From Synechococcus sp. Tobar12-5m-g (GTDB lineage Bacteria; Cyanobacteriota; Cyanobacteriia; PCC-6307; Cyanobiaceae): DNA of 34,919 nucleotides. Numbering within the stretch: position 1 is the first letter of the stretch; every line of letters starts with the position of its first letter. This document shows positions 16,443 through 27,558 of this stretch, in pieces. The notes under the pieces are model-generated. The model ran no database searches. It was not told where the DNA came from and was given only the letters and a program-made list of their open reading frames with translations. The translations under genes were made by a program, and so were the position numbers. Location of the stretch: contig NZ_JAGQBB010000024.1 in the NCBI RefSeq assembly GCF_024345415.1, forward strand, positions 1-34,919, written 5' to 3'.

Positions 16443-18656
16443 GTGCGTACGGATGCCGAAGGGGGTTCTCACGGGGACCAGGCCCGGTCTCTTCTGGATC
16501 AACTCAGCCTGGCCGAGAAGCTCGGCATGCTCGACGGCGACACCCCCTTCTGGTCGGGCATGGCAGCCACCATGCTGCGCGACGCCTCCCACCGGCGCCC
16601 GTGGCCGGCCGGCGTGGTGCCCCGGCTGGCGATCGGCGGGCTGCACTTTGTGGACGGCCCCCGCGGCGTGGTACTCGAGGGGGGCGCCACCACCTTCCCG
16701 CCGCCCATCGCCCGCGGCGCCAGCTGGGACCCGGAACTGGAGGAGCGCATCGGCGAAGCCATGGGCCGCGAGGCCCGTTCCTTCGGCGCCAACCTCCTCG
16801 GCGGGGTCTGCGTGAACCTGCTGCGGCATCCCGGCTGGGGCCGGGCCCAGGAGACCTACGGCGAAGACCCGGTGCACGTGGGTGCCATGGGTGCAGCGAT
16901 GACCCGCGGCGTGCAGCGCCATGCCATCGCCTGCGTCAAGCACTTCGCCCTGAACTCGATCGACAGCGCCCGCTTCCGGGTGGACGTGCAGGCCACGAGC
17001 CGCGTGCTGCACGAGCTCTACCTGCCCCAGTTTCGTGAATGCGTGGAGGCCGGCGCCCTGGCGGTGATGAGCGCCTACAACAGCGTGAACGGTGAGTGGT
17101 GCGGCCAGCACCCACAGCTGCTCACCGACATCCTCAAGAGGCGTTGGGGATTCCGCGGCTTCGTGCTCACCGACTTCATCTTCGGGCTGCGCGACGGGGT
17201 GGGGGGCGTGCTGGCCGGCCAGGACCTGGAGATGCCGTTCCCCATGATCTTCGCGGCCAGCCTGCCGCAGGCGGTGGCCAGCGGCAGGGTGCCGCTCGAG
17301 CGGATCGACGACGCCGTGCAGCGCCTGCTGCGCGCCCAGCTCTCGCTGCCGGCAAGGATCGGGGAAGCCGGGGCCTACCCGGCCTCGATCCGGGGCTGCG
17401 CGGAGCACCGGGCGCTGGCACGGGAAGCGGCCACCCGCTCGATCGTGCTGCTGAAGAACGCCGGTCCGGTGCTGCCGCTCACGGACATCGGCTCGCTGGC
17501 CGTGATCGGGCGGCTCGCCGCCACGGCCAACCTGGGCGATCGCGGTTCCTCCGACACCCGGCCCACCCCGGGCACCGTGGTGACCCCCCTCGAGGGGCTG
17601 CGGGCCGCAGCGCCAGAGATTCAGGTGCAGCATGCCGATGGCGCGAACCTGGAGGCCGCCGCCGCCCTGGCCGCCGCCAGCGACGCGGTCGTGGTGGTGG
17701 TGGGTCTGGACTGGCGCCACGAAGGCGAGCACATCCACAACGGCGATCTGGCCCCGATCCTGCGCCAGATCCCGCCCCCGGAGCCGCTGCTGCTGCGGAT
17801 CGGCCGAGCCCGGCTCCAACCGCTGTGGTCGCCGGTAGCCGGAGCGATCGCCACGATGGCGAGCCTCGGCTCTGCCCTGCCGGGCGGCGACTTCGCCTCC
17901 GGGGACCGCACCGATCTCCGCCTCCCCCCGGTGCAGGAAACGCTGATCCGCTCGGTGGCCGCCGCGAACCCGCGCACGACCGTCGTTCTGATGGGGGGCG
18001 GGGCGATCCTCTGCGAGGCCTGGCGGCAGGTGGTGCCAGGGATCGTGCTGCTCTGGTATCCGGGCATGGAGGGAGGCGCGGCGCTGGCCGACGTGCTGCT
18101 GGGGCGGGTGTCGCCATCGGGGCGGCTGCCTTTCGCGGTGCCCACCGCCCATGAGCACCTGCCGCCCTTCGATCCCCGCGCCCGGCGGATCACCTACGAC
18201 CTCTGGCACGGCTACCGGCGGCTGCGCCGGCAGGGGCACCCGGCCGCCTTCCCCTTCGGCTTCGGCCTTTCCTACGGCCCGTTCCATTACTCCGCGCTGG
18301 CGGCAGAGCTCCTCGGCGACTGCGGCGAGGTTGGGGTGCTGCGGGTGGGAGTCACGGTGGAGAACGGGGGGTCCATGGCCGCCGATGACGTGGTGCAGGT
18401 GTATGTCGAGCCGCCAGCGCAAGCGGTGGAGCGGGCGGGGCGGTTCCTGGTGGGATTCACCCGGGTCTCTCTCGCGCCAGGCCAGTTGGAGCGGGTCTGG
18501 CTGGATGTGCCGCTGCGGCGCCTTGCCTACTTCGATGAGGCCACCGATGCGTTCGTCCTGGAGGGCGGCCGGCACCGGCTACTGGTGGCACGGCACGCCG
18601 AGGACACAGGCCTCGGCATGGACATCGAACTGGAGGCGGCAGTCGTGGGTCCCTGA
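16443..18656 (+). CDS. Glycoside hydrolase family 3 (beta-glucosidase-like)
   Basis: The 737-residue protein has a GH3 N-terminal TIM-barrel-like domain with ETYGEDP, CVKHFALNS and the nucleophile region GFVLTDFIFGL, where D244 is the likely catalytic aspartate. A GH3 C-terminal domain follows (STRSIVLLKN-like region, WYPGMEGGAALADVLLG). A fibronectin-III-like tail ends it (VTVENGGSMAADDVVQVYV). It should remove terminal beta-linked sugars from oligosaccharides or glycosides. TDF replaces the more usual SDW motif. No signal peptide is seen, suggesting a cytoplasmic enzyme. The GTG at 16443 lies 4 bases after the DUF302 stop and is the best start; GC is high again from here. Confidence 0.92.
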   Translation: MRTDAEGGSHGDQARSLLDQLSLAEKLGMLDGDTPFWSGMAATMLRDASHRRPWPAGVVPRLAIGGLHFVDGPRGVVLEGGATTFPPPIARGASWDPELEERIGEAMGREARSFGANLLGGVCVNLLRHPGWGRAQETYGEDPVHVGAMGAAMTRGVQRHAIACVKHFALNSIDSARFRVDVQATSRVLHELYLPQFRECVEAGALAVMSAYNSVNGEWCGQHPQLLTDILKRRWGFRGFVLTDFIFGLRDGVGGVLAGQDLEMPFPMIFAASLPQAVASGRVPLERIDDAVQRLLRAQLSLPARIGEAGAYPASIRGCAEHRALAREAATRSIVLLKNAGPVLPLTDIGSLAVIGRLAATANLGDRGSSDTRPTPGTVVTPLEGLRAAAPEIQVQHADGANLEAAAALAAASDAVVVVVGLDWRHEGEHIHNGDLAPILRQIPPPEPLLLRIGRARLQPLWSPVAGAIATMASLGSALPGGDFASGDRTDLRLPPVQETLIRSVAAANPRTTVVLMGGGAILCEAWRQVVPGIVLLWYPGMEGGAALADVLLGRVSPSGRLPFAVPTAHEHLPPFDPRARRITYDLWHGYRRLRRQGHPAAFPFGFGLSYGPFHYSALAAELLGDCGEVGVLRVGVTVENGGSMAADDVVQVYVEPPAQAVERAGRFLVGFTRVSLAPGQLERVWLDVPLRRLAYFDEATDAFVLEGGRHRLLVARHAEDTGLGMDIELEAAVVGP

Positions 18657-19166
18657 TGGATCAAGGGGCGTTCCGGGATTGAAGAAAGCGCCGCAACTGC
18701 TCCGGCCAGTCACCCGGCAGATCTCCCTTCCGGATCTTGACGCTCACCATCGAGCGGGCCAGCGGCCACCCTCCCCGGGCCAGCAGACCGGCCAAATGGG
18801 CCAGAACCGCTCCAGCCATTGCGACCCAGGCGAGGAGATGGAGGCCGTAGACGAGCTGGTTGAGATTCCCCTCCCGCAGCCAGTCTTCCTGCATCAACTT
18901 GCCGGTGGCGATCGCCAGGATCAGCGCCCCCAGGGTCACCGCATTGCTGGCCCGGCCCAGCTGGCGCCGCCCCAGGGTGACGGCATAGGCGGCGAACAAG
19001 ACAGCCAGAGGCAGCAGGGCCACTCCCACCGAGCCGTGCAGGTCGATCCAGTCCCCGGGCCAGCGGAACGGCAGCCGCCCCCAGCGTCCGTCGTACTGGC
19101 TGTAGACGATCAGCCCGCTCAGCCAGGCCAGGGCCACGCCGATGGCGGTGGCTCCATGGAGGAGCC

Positions 19167-21575
<2,409 letters not shown>

Positions 21576-21668
21576 CCCGGCTCCGCTTCTGGCTCCTTGC
21601 TAGCGGGATCCGGGAACGGCTCCCATCAACCAAGCCGGGTTGTCGCAATCCATGGCCGGGAGCTGTGT

Positions 21669-22328
21669 TCAGAGATGTTCGATCAACTCGGACGCCGGGA
21701 AGCGCACCTTGGCAAGGGAGGCGTGCTTGTCATCGGCGGCCCGGTAGCCAGCCGCGCACACCACGGCGCTTCGGTATGGCGACGCCTCCAGGCCCAACAG
21801 ACGGTCGTAGTCGGGAGGGGAGAAGCCTTCGATCGGACAGGTGTCCACGTCCAACAGGGCGGCGGCGGTCATGAAGTTGCCCAGGGCGATGTACACCTGA
21901 TTGGTCGACCATTGGTCAATGAAGGCGCTGCGGGGCCCATCCACCAGGTCTTTCTGGATGAGGTCGCGATAGAAGCCGAGCTGCTCGAGGGGCAGGCCCC
22001 GGGCTTCGCTGGTGGCCTGGATCAGCCGATCCAGATCCGAGTCGGTGATCGAGCGCCGGGCCAGAAAGACCACCAGGTGGGAGGCGTCGGTGATCTGGCT
22101 TTGGTTCCAGGAAAAGGGGCGTAACTCAGCCCGCAGGGCCGGATCGTCGATCACCAGAAACTTCCAGGGCTGCAGCCCGTAGGAGGAGGGGGTGAGCACC
22201 AGCGCGTCTTCAAGGGCACTCCAGGTGTCGGCGGCGATGGAGCGGCTGCTGTCGAACAGCTTGGTGGCATAACGCCAGTGCAGGGCCGCCAGAAGCGAGG
22301 CGGTGGCAGGCTGTGTGGCTGTGCTCAT
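21669..22328 (-). CDS. NAD(P)H-dependent nitroreductase family protein
   Basis: The 219-residue flavoprotein is of the NfsB-like nitroreductase family. Features are RYATKLFD near the start (FMN phosphate contact), LTPSSYGLQPWKFLV, QVYIALGNFMTAAALLDVDT, CPIEGF and a final KVRFPASELIE. These enzymes use FMN to reduce nitroaromatics, quinones or related compounds. The start MSTATQPATAS fits family length (about 220). It is separate from the ATPase gene downstream by 93 bases on the same strand. More than 500 gene-free bases lie upstream and presumably hold its promoter. Confidence 0.93.
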   Translation of the reverse strand: MSTATQPATASLLAALHWRYATKLFDSSRSIAADTWSALEDALVLTPSSYGLQPWKFLVIDDPALRAELRPFSWNQSQITDASHLVVFLARRSITDSDLDRLIQATSEARGLPLEQLGFYRDLIQKDLVDGPRSAFIDQWSTNQVYIALGNFMTAAALLDVDTCPIEGFSPPDYDRLLGLEASPYRSAVVCAAGYRAADDKHASLAKVRFPASELIEHL

Positions 22329-22859
22329 GGGGATCCGACATCCATAGTGTCGAAGAAGCTTCTGGGGCCTTCGACCAGTCGTTCATCCTTACAGCACTGT
22401 GCGGCATCGACGAACACCAGATCAGCCCCTGGCCGTGCAGGTCAAACGCTGATGCAGAAACGATGCATTGTGAAAGCAGCGGAATGGACATCCGCTCATT
22501 CATGGTCTCTGGTTGAAACCCATCTGCGTCCCATCGCCAGCGCCGCTCAGCCCCGACAGGACCGGCCCGAGCATGGACGAGCCCAATGTTAGCGAACATT
22601 ACACGGCGGCAGATTTGGGTCCCAGCTGATCAACGGTTCGCAGTTACACGACAACCGCAGTGGAAGGGACACCGAGCGGCAACTTCGAAGGGATGCTTCC
22701 ATCCCTGGGGCTGATTGCAACGATAGAATGTCAAAGAGAACGTGAACCCTTCACGACCGGACAGGCTGGAAGCCACCATTTGTAGCGGTGCTATTCATCC
22801 GTATCATCCGAATGATGGCCATTCCAGTTGGATGGAGAAGGGACGCGAACCTGAGCCGA
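22329..22859. other. Gene-free 531-base stretch
   Basis: I found no family-like protein on either strand; open frames here are short and lack motifs. A small perfect hairpin, GGGATG/CATCCC, occurs around 22690-22705. Composition is less GC-rich than in the flanking genes. It should hold the nitroreductase promoter and, just left of 22860, the tRNA 3' trailer. Confidence 0.5.
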
Positions 22860-22933
22860 TGGCTCGGGGGAGACTTGAACTCCCGACCTTGGGGTTATGA
22901 ATCCCACGCTCTAACCAGCTGAGCTACCGAGCC
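22860..22933 (-). tRNA. tRNA-Met (CAT), elongator type
   Basis: The complement folds as a full cloverleaf. It has a 7-bp acceptor stem (GGCTCGG/CCGAGCC), a D arm GCTC/GAGC, the anticodon loop TTCATAA with anticodon CAT, and a T arm GGGAG/CTCCC with loop TTCAAGT. The discriminator base is A and CCA is not encoded. The anticodon stem ends in an A-C mismatch at 31-39. The first acceptor pair is G-C, which argues against the initiator tRNA; a tRNA-Ile with lysidine-modified CAT cannot be fully excluded. Confidence 0.93.
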
Positions 22934-22971
22934 GCAATCAAAAAAACTTTAGACGATCGCGTGAAGGCATC

Positions 22972-24024
22972 TCAGGCCCGTCCCGGCAGGAAAAGGAGCG
23001 GGTTCATCGCACCACGGCCCGGAGGGTGGATCTCGAAATGGAGGTGGGGACCCGTGCTGCGACCCGTACTGCCCATCTCCGCGATCATGGTGCCCTGCCC
23101 CACCTGTTGGCCAACCTGCACCATCAGGCGGCTGTTGTGGCCATAGAGCGACTTGCTGCCGTCCTCATGCAGGATCTCGACCAGATAGCCGTATCCACCG
23201 TCATGCCAGCCGGCAAAGGTCACCTGGCCAGAACGGGCGGCCACGATCGGTGTACCGACGTTGCTGGCGATGTCAACACCTTTGTGCATCCGTCCCCAGC
23301 GCCAGCCGTAGCCGGAGCTGAACACCCCCTGGCTTGGCCAGATCCAGGTGCCGTCCGAACGGCTGGGCCCCACTTCGGGCTGACGCCCGAACCGGGGCAA
23401 CTCCGGCCAGCTCAGCCCGCCACTGCCCACCGGGTTGAGACCCAGCACCAGGCGGTTGCGAACCGGCGCCGAATTCGCCACGCGGATCTGGGTGCCCGCC
23501 ACGAGCCCAGCGGCCTGCAGACCAGGGTTCAGCTGCAACAAATCCTGAAGGCTCATGCCATAGCGCAGGGCAAGCTTGCGAAGATTGTCTCCGAGGCGGA
23601 CAACGCCGGTGGATTCCAAAGGAGGAGGCGTGGTCAACGGGGCACTGCGGCGAAGCTCGGCCCCATCCAGGGAGGCGAGCTGGCGAACACGCTCCGCCTT
23701 TCCCGCTGGCAGGACCACCCAATCACCGCCCCTGAGGCGGTGGTCAGCCTCGACGGCGTTCAGTTCAGCCAAGGCCGCAGGCTGGATCTTTAGCTGGGAC
23801 GCCAGCTCATCGATGCTGATGCCGAAACGCACCTTGGCCCAGAGTTTTGTTGTCTTGGCATCGGGCAGGGCTGCCAACTGGGGGGCCTCCACCGTGGTCA
23901 GATCTGCATAGGACTCCCAGCTGGACCCATTGGAATCGGCGATACCGGGAATGGCCCCCGCCGCCACCAGCGAAAGCACCGGTACGGCCCCCGCCAGGGG
24001 CCAGAGGAAGTGATAAGGCTTCAT
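22972..24024 (-). CDS. LysM and M23 peptidase, cell-wall endopeptidase
   Basis: The 350-residue exported protein has an N-terminal signal or anchor (about 5-28) and two LysM-like modules (about 58-106 and 140-183; the second contains GDNLRKLALRYGMSLQDLL). A C-terminal M23 peptidase domain follows, with zinc ligands H247 and D251 (MHKGVDIA) and HLHFEI (H327, H329). All are intact, so it should cut peptidoglycan cross-links or act in septal and envelope remodelling. The ATG at 24024 (MKPYHFLW) was chosen because it precedes the signal sequence; the frame is open upstream without conservation. A 130-base gap separates it from trmL, suggesting its own promoter. Confidence 0.93.
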   Translation of the reverse strand: MKPYHFLWPLAGAVPVLSLVAAGAIPGIADSNGSSWESYADLTTVEAPQLAALPDAKTTKLWAKVRFGISIDELASQLKIQPAALAELNAVEADHRLRGGDWVVLPAGKAERVRQLASLDGAELRRSAPLTTPPPLESTGVVRLGDNLRKLALRYGMSLQDLLQLNPGLQAAGLVAGTQIRVANSAPVRNRLVLGLNPVGSGGLSWPELPRFGRQPEVGPSRSDGTWIWPSQGVFSSGYGWRWGRMHKGVDIASNVGTPIVAARSGQVTFAGWHDGGYGYLVEILHEDGSKSLYGHNSRLMVQVGQQVGQGTMIAEMGSTGRSTGPHLHFEIHPPGRGAMNPLLFLPGRA

Positions 24025-24154
24025 GTGTCTCCCCAGAGGAACAAAGCCCGGTGGAGAAGCCACCATCCCCAGGCCGCGCCGAGAGTAGCGGTAGGAACCA
24101 CAGCGCACAAGCCTTTGCCGGTTGCAGGGGATGCGCTCAGCAGGGCCCCCAGGC

Positions 24155-24631
24155 TCAGAACCCAGTCTCCAACTGCCTGAGGGCTTCGAACAGAACGACA
24201 GCGGCAGCCACCGACAGGTTGAGGCTGCGGACCCCGCCACCGCTGCGCACCGAGCCCGCCATCGGGATGGTGAGCCGGGCATCGGCCAGATCCATCACCT
24301 CAGGGGGCAGGCCATCCGTTTCCCGGCCCAGCAGCAACCAGTCGTCGGCCGCAAAGCGAAAACCGGTGTAGGGGCGATCCCCATGGCTGGTGAGGGCCAC
24401 CAGGCGGCCACCCCGGGCCCCTCGCTGCTGCTCGAAGCTGCCGATCGAAGCGTGGACCTGCAGCGCAACCCACGGCCAGTAGTCGAGGCCGGCCCGTTTG
24501 AGCTGGCGATCGTCGAGGCTGAAGCCCAGGGGACCGATCAGGTGCAGCTCGGTGGAAGTGGCGGCGCAGGTGCGGCCCACGTTGCCGGTGTTGGGTGGAA
24601 TCTGGGGCTGGTAGAGCACAAGCTGCGGCAT
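24155..24631 (-). CDS. trmL: tRNA (cytidine/uridine-34-2'-O)-methyltransferase TrmL
   Basis: The 158-residue SPOUT methyltransferase has the family start LVLYQPQIPPNTGNVGRTCA, the LIGPLGFSLDD loop and LDYWPWV. The knot region is LLLGRETDGLPPE, IPMAGSVRS and SLNLSVAAAVVLFEALRQ. TrmL methylates the ribose of the wobble base in tRNA-Leu isoacceptors. Length is typical (about 157). It starts 4 bases after cobU and is presumably cotranscribed with it. Confidence 0.95.
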   Translation of the reverse strand: MPQLVLYQPQIPPNTGNVGRTCAATSTELHLIGPLGFSLDDRQLKRAGLDYWPWVALQVHASIGSFEQQRGARGGRLVALTSHGDRPYTGFRFAADDWLLLGRETDGLPPEVMDLADARLTIPMAGSVRSGGGVRSLNLSVAAAVVLFEALRQLETGF

Positions 24632-24635
24632 CGCC

Positions 24636-25190
24636 CTAAGGGCTGGGAACCGGCTGGCTGAGCGCCAGCAGATTCAGGGCCCGGCCGTGCAGAACCAGCC
24701 AGCTGGCCAGGCAACGCTGATGCAGCTGCTGCTGAAGGGAACCGAGCCGATCCCGGAACCGACCGCCGATCGCCGTGGCGGGTACGACCCCCCAACCCGT
24801 CTCCTCGCAGACGATCAGCTGGGCGGAGCGGCAACGGCCCAGCGCCTTGAGCAGCTCCGCCTGGCAGTGTGCCCACTCGCCGCTCTCCAGGGCAAGGTGA
24901 TGGGCGAGCCAGGTGCCGAGCGAATCGATCAGCAGCAGCTGGCCGGGCTCCACCCGATCGAGGGCCTCACTGAGGCCGCCGGCCACCTCCCAGGTGGGCC
25001 AGCTGGCCGGTCGGCGCTGGCGATGCAGCTCCAGTCGCTGCCGCCAGGCGTCGTCTCCGTGCCGAAGCGGGCCGGTGGCGATATAGAGCACCGGAAGGCC
25101 GCTGTTGGCGGCGAGGTGTTCGGCCCAGCGGCTCTTGCCGCTGCGGCTTGGACCGCTCACCAGGGTGAGGGCGGGCTCAGCCACCGCCAT
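24636..25190 (-). CDS. cobU: Adenosylcobinamide kinase/guanylyltransferase CobU
   Basis: The 184-residue enzyme has the Walker A GPSRSGKSRWAE, then YIATGPLRHGDDAWRQRLELH and the HRQRRPASWPTWE block, with the histidine that carries GMP in this family. LLIDSLGTWLAH and VCEETGWGVVP follow. It phosphorylates adenosylcobinamide and transfers GMP in late cobamide assembly, in the cytoplasm. Its start overlaps the pcxA stop by 14 bases, and trmL follows after 4. No other cobalamin gene is in the window. Confidence 0.95.
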   Translation of the reverse strand: MAVAEPALTLVSGPSRSGKSRWAEHLAANSGLPVLYIATGPLRHGDDAWRQRLELHRQRRPASWPTWEVAGGLSEALDRVEPGQLLLIDSLGTWLAHHLALESGEWAHCQAELLKALGRCRSAQLIVCEETGWGVVPATAIGGRFRDRLGSLQQQLHQRCLASWLVLHGRALNLLALSQPVPSP

Positions 25191-26319
25191 TCATGTTGCG
25201 CAACGTCGCCACCGAGGAGGGCGAGACCCGGTTGAGATAACGGAAGATCCAATACTTGAAGATTGTGGCGAGGATCACCGGAAAGGTGGCGATGAACAGC
25301 AGCACGAAGTTCTCTCGCTGGGGAAGTCCTAGGTGGTTCGAGATGCCATCGAGCAGTACAGTCCAGCCTTCAGGGCTGTGAAAACCCACGAAGATGTCGG
25401 TGAAAAGAATGATCGCAAATGCCTTGGCGCTATCGCTGAGGCCATAGATCTGCTCATCGATGAAACCTCTCAACACCCGGATATCCTCCCGGCCCACCAC
25501 GCAGACCAGCGCGAAAGACAGCAGAGCAAAGCCATCGGAGAGCACGTTCTTGATCGCCCGGGTGCTCTGGCCGTCTGCCTCCTCCTTCAGTTGCTCGGCC
25601 CGGGCGGCCAAGGCCTTGTGGAGTGCTTCCGGGCTGGGCAGCTCATCCCCCTTGAGCAGGGCGTCGAACTCGATCTCCGCCCTGTAGATCCGCAGCCGCT
25701 CCACCGCCTCCTCCTCCAGCTGGGGCTTGGTGTAACTGAGAAAGGGCACATCAGGAGCCAGCCGATTGACCAGGGGAGAAATCACAAAGGTGCGGCTGGC
25801 CTGCTGGACCAGCAGCGGCACGAGAATCAGCAGCAGCAGGATCCGCAACGACACCAGGGTGGTATCGCGGCGGCGGCGAAATCCCGCCACCACGGAGGCC
25901 TCGGCCTCGGGATCAAGCTGGCGGCGGACCCGCTCGACCACACCGATCAGGCTGCGGGGCAGCAATTCGGGGGAACGGCTGAGGGCCGGCAGGGGTGAGC
26001 GGTTGTTGTAGCGGGCCTCCACCGACTCGATCAGGTTCAGTTGACGCTGCTCCTGGCCATCGAGTTCATGGCGGCGACCCTCGAGGCTGTCGATGAACTG
26101 GCTGCAGATCTGCAGGGCGGTACGAAAACGCCGCAGCATCTGGGCCTGCACCGAGCGCGGCAGGCTGAGGTTCACCTCTGGGCGTACGGGGCGGTCGTTG
26201 TAATACTCCAGTTCCAGGCCCTGGATCAGCAGGGCCGCTTCGTAGGCGCGCTCGAGATCGTTGCTGAGATCGCTGGACCTCGCCTGGCCGAACGTTCCGA
26301 TCCAATCGCGCAGGGTCAT
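25177..26319 (-). CDS. pcxA: Proton extrusion protein PcxA (CemA family)
   Basis: The 380-residue protein is related to chloroplast CemA/Ycf10. It has a soluble N-terminal part of about 170 residues (WIGTFGQARSSDLSNDLERAYEAA at the start). A C-terminal membrane part has about four helices, including ILLLLILVPLLVQQASRTFV, FALLSFALVCVVGRED, AFAIILFTDIFVGFHSPEGW and PVILATIFKYWIFRYLNR. PcxA is needed for light-dependent proton extrusion and affects inorganic carbon uptake. The length matches cyanobacterial PcxA. It follows the TPM gene by 6 bases and overlaps cobU. Confidence 0.95.
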   Translation of the reverse strand: MTLRDWIGTFGQARSSDLSNDLERAYEAALLIQGLELEYYNDRPVRPEVNLSLPRSVQAQMLRRFRTALQICSQFIDSLEGRRHELDGQEQRQLNLIESVEARYNNRSPLPALSRSPELLPRSLIGVVERVRRQLDPEAEASVVAGFRRRRDTTLVSLRILLLLILVPLLVQQASRTFVISPLVNRLAPDVPFLSYTKPQLEEEAVERLRIYRAEIEFDALLKGDELPSPEALHKALAARAEQLKEEADGQSTRAIKNVLSDGFALLSFALVCVVGREDIRVLRGFIDEQIYGLSDSAKAFAIILFTDIFVGFHSPEGWTVLLDGISNHLGLPQRENFVLLFIATFPVILATIFKYWIFRYLNRVSPSSVATLRNMNGGG

Positions 26320-26325
26320 CGGAGG

Positions 26326-27006
26326 TCAGCGAGAAAACACCCACCAGGTGAGCATCGGCACAATCGTGCCCACCGCCAACAGAACCACCACCCAGGTGAA
26401 GCCACTTCCCGCAGCGGTTTCGGCCATGGTGGGAATGCTGCTGACCACCACTGGCTGCTCCAGTTCCTGGGGCGGACCTGGATCATCGGCGCCACCGAGA
26501 ACCTGCTCGAGCCGGTTCAAGGCATCAATGGAAGCCTGGCGATAACGGGACCCCATCCTCAGGGGGATGTTCATCGTGGTGTCGGCAGTGCTGCGCAACA
26601 GGCTGGCGGGCAACTGCTCCAGCAGATCAGGCGAGGCCACCACGGCGGCGGTGTTGGTCTGGGCATCGATCAGCAGCAGCAGGGCGGTGTCGCCATTGGG
26701 TGTGGCGCTTCTCCAACGCTGGATCAGGTCGGCTCCGAGGGTGTCGAGTTCGAGGCCGTAGTCGAGCCGGTCCACCGTCACCAACCGGGCCTGGACGTGG
26801 CTGGCCTCGAAGGCCGAAAGCCGCCGCTCCAGCTCGGAATCGGTGGAGCGGCTGAACAATCGGGCCGAATCGGTGACGCGGCCCTGGGGCGCCAGGGCCG
26901 GATAGTCGCTGGCGGACGCCGCCCAGGCCGCCTGCAGGGGGATCCAGCCGACCACCAGGACGGCGAGGGCGGCCAGCAGACGGGAGAGGAGGGGCGACGG
27001 GCGCAC
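26326..27006 (-). CDS. TPM-domain protein (Psb32-like)
   Basis: The 226-residue protein has a signal peptide or anchor (about 8-30, ending AAWAAS), a TPM domain (VTDSARLFSRSTDSELERRL, then ALLLLIDAQTNTAAVVAS) and one C-terminal helix (about 202-222). The TPM-domain protein Psb32 of cyanobacteria and its plant relative sit on the lumen side of thylakoids and help photosystem II repair; this protein has the same layout. The start codon is GTG; no better ATG precedes the signal sequence. It sits between terB and pcxA in a close-packed minus-strand run. Confidence 0.88.
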   Translation of the reverse strand: MRPSPLLSRLLAALAVLVVGWIPLQAAWAASASDYPALAPQGRVTDSARLFSRSTDSELERRLSAFEASHVQARLVTVDRLDYGLELDTLGADLIQRWRSATPNGDTALLLLIDAQTNTAAVVASPDLLEQLPASLLRSTADTTMNIPLRMGSRYRQASIDALNRLEQVLGGADDPGPPQELEQPVVVSSIPTMAETAAGSGFTWVVVLLAVGTIVPMLTWWVFSR

Positions 27007-27046
27007 GGATCGGTGGCGACGGGACAGGGATGGGATCAGTCTGCCC

Positions 27047-27454
27047 TCAGCCGGCCAGGCTGTCGCGGTGGAGGATCTCGATCACCTCAAGAATCTGGGC
27101 GGCCCGCCCCTCCGGCAGCTCCAACTGGCCGGAGAGGCGATCCAGAAACACCCGCTCGGATTGTTCCACCAGGCGGTCGCTGTGGACGAGATGGGCCGCC
27201 ACCGCCAGGGCCGTTTCGCGCTGCTCGGCTGTCAGGGCGGGGATCGCGCCCGCCACCAGCGTCTCGAGCCCGTCGTCGCGAAGGATCTGCAGCAGATCGT
27301 CGAACATGGCCCCGATGGTCTGATCCGAGAGCTCGGCATAGGGCGTGCGGTGATCGAGCTCACCCCGCAGGGCCTTGGCTTCCTCGCGGCCCATCGCCCC
27401 GTCGCAAGCGACCGCGGCCAGGGCAATGGCGGCAAAGGCCTTGCTGGCATTCAT
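27047..27454 (-). CDS. TerB-like protein
   Basis: The 135-residue all-helical protein matches the TerB-like pattern: FAAIALAAVACDGAMGREE, TIGAMFDDLLQIL, AVAAHLVHSDRLVEQSERVF and a final LPEGRAAQILEVIEIL. It has the conserved acidic turns (ACDG, HSDR). TerB-like domains are linked to tellurite resistance and membrane-associated stress functions, but the reaction is unknown. A standalone TerB in this setting is common in cyanobacteria and need not mean tellurite resistance. It is the first gene of the minus-strand run that includes TPM, pcxA, cobU and trmL, and is divergent from the cytochrome b6f assembly gene. Confidence 0.88.
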   Translation of the reverse strand: MNASKAFAAIALAAVACDGAMGREEAKALRGELDHRTPYAELSDQTIGAMFDDLLQILRDDGLETLVAGAIPALTAEQRETALAVAAHLVHSDRLVEQSERVFLDRLSGQLELPEGRAAQILEVIEILHRDSLAG

Positions 27455-27558
27455 CTCAGGGAGTCCGGCATCGGTGGGATGGGAGCAAAGCTGTCACGGA
27501 TCGGCGCCGGGGCGGGGGGGATTGTGTCAGCGTTTGCACGAACCCCCTCGGGACCACC

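Noticed and set aside
16410-18575. Open frame of 721 codons antisense to the GH3 gene
   Set aside because: It has no family-like motif and a biased, low-complexity composition rich in G, R, H and Q. This is typical of an antisense frame across high-GC coding DNA; the GH3 frame has clear catalytic motifs.
22860-22933. tRNA as an integration site for a mobile island
   Set aside because: No integrase gene and no repeat of the tRNA 3' end were seen nearby.
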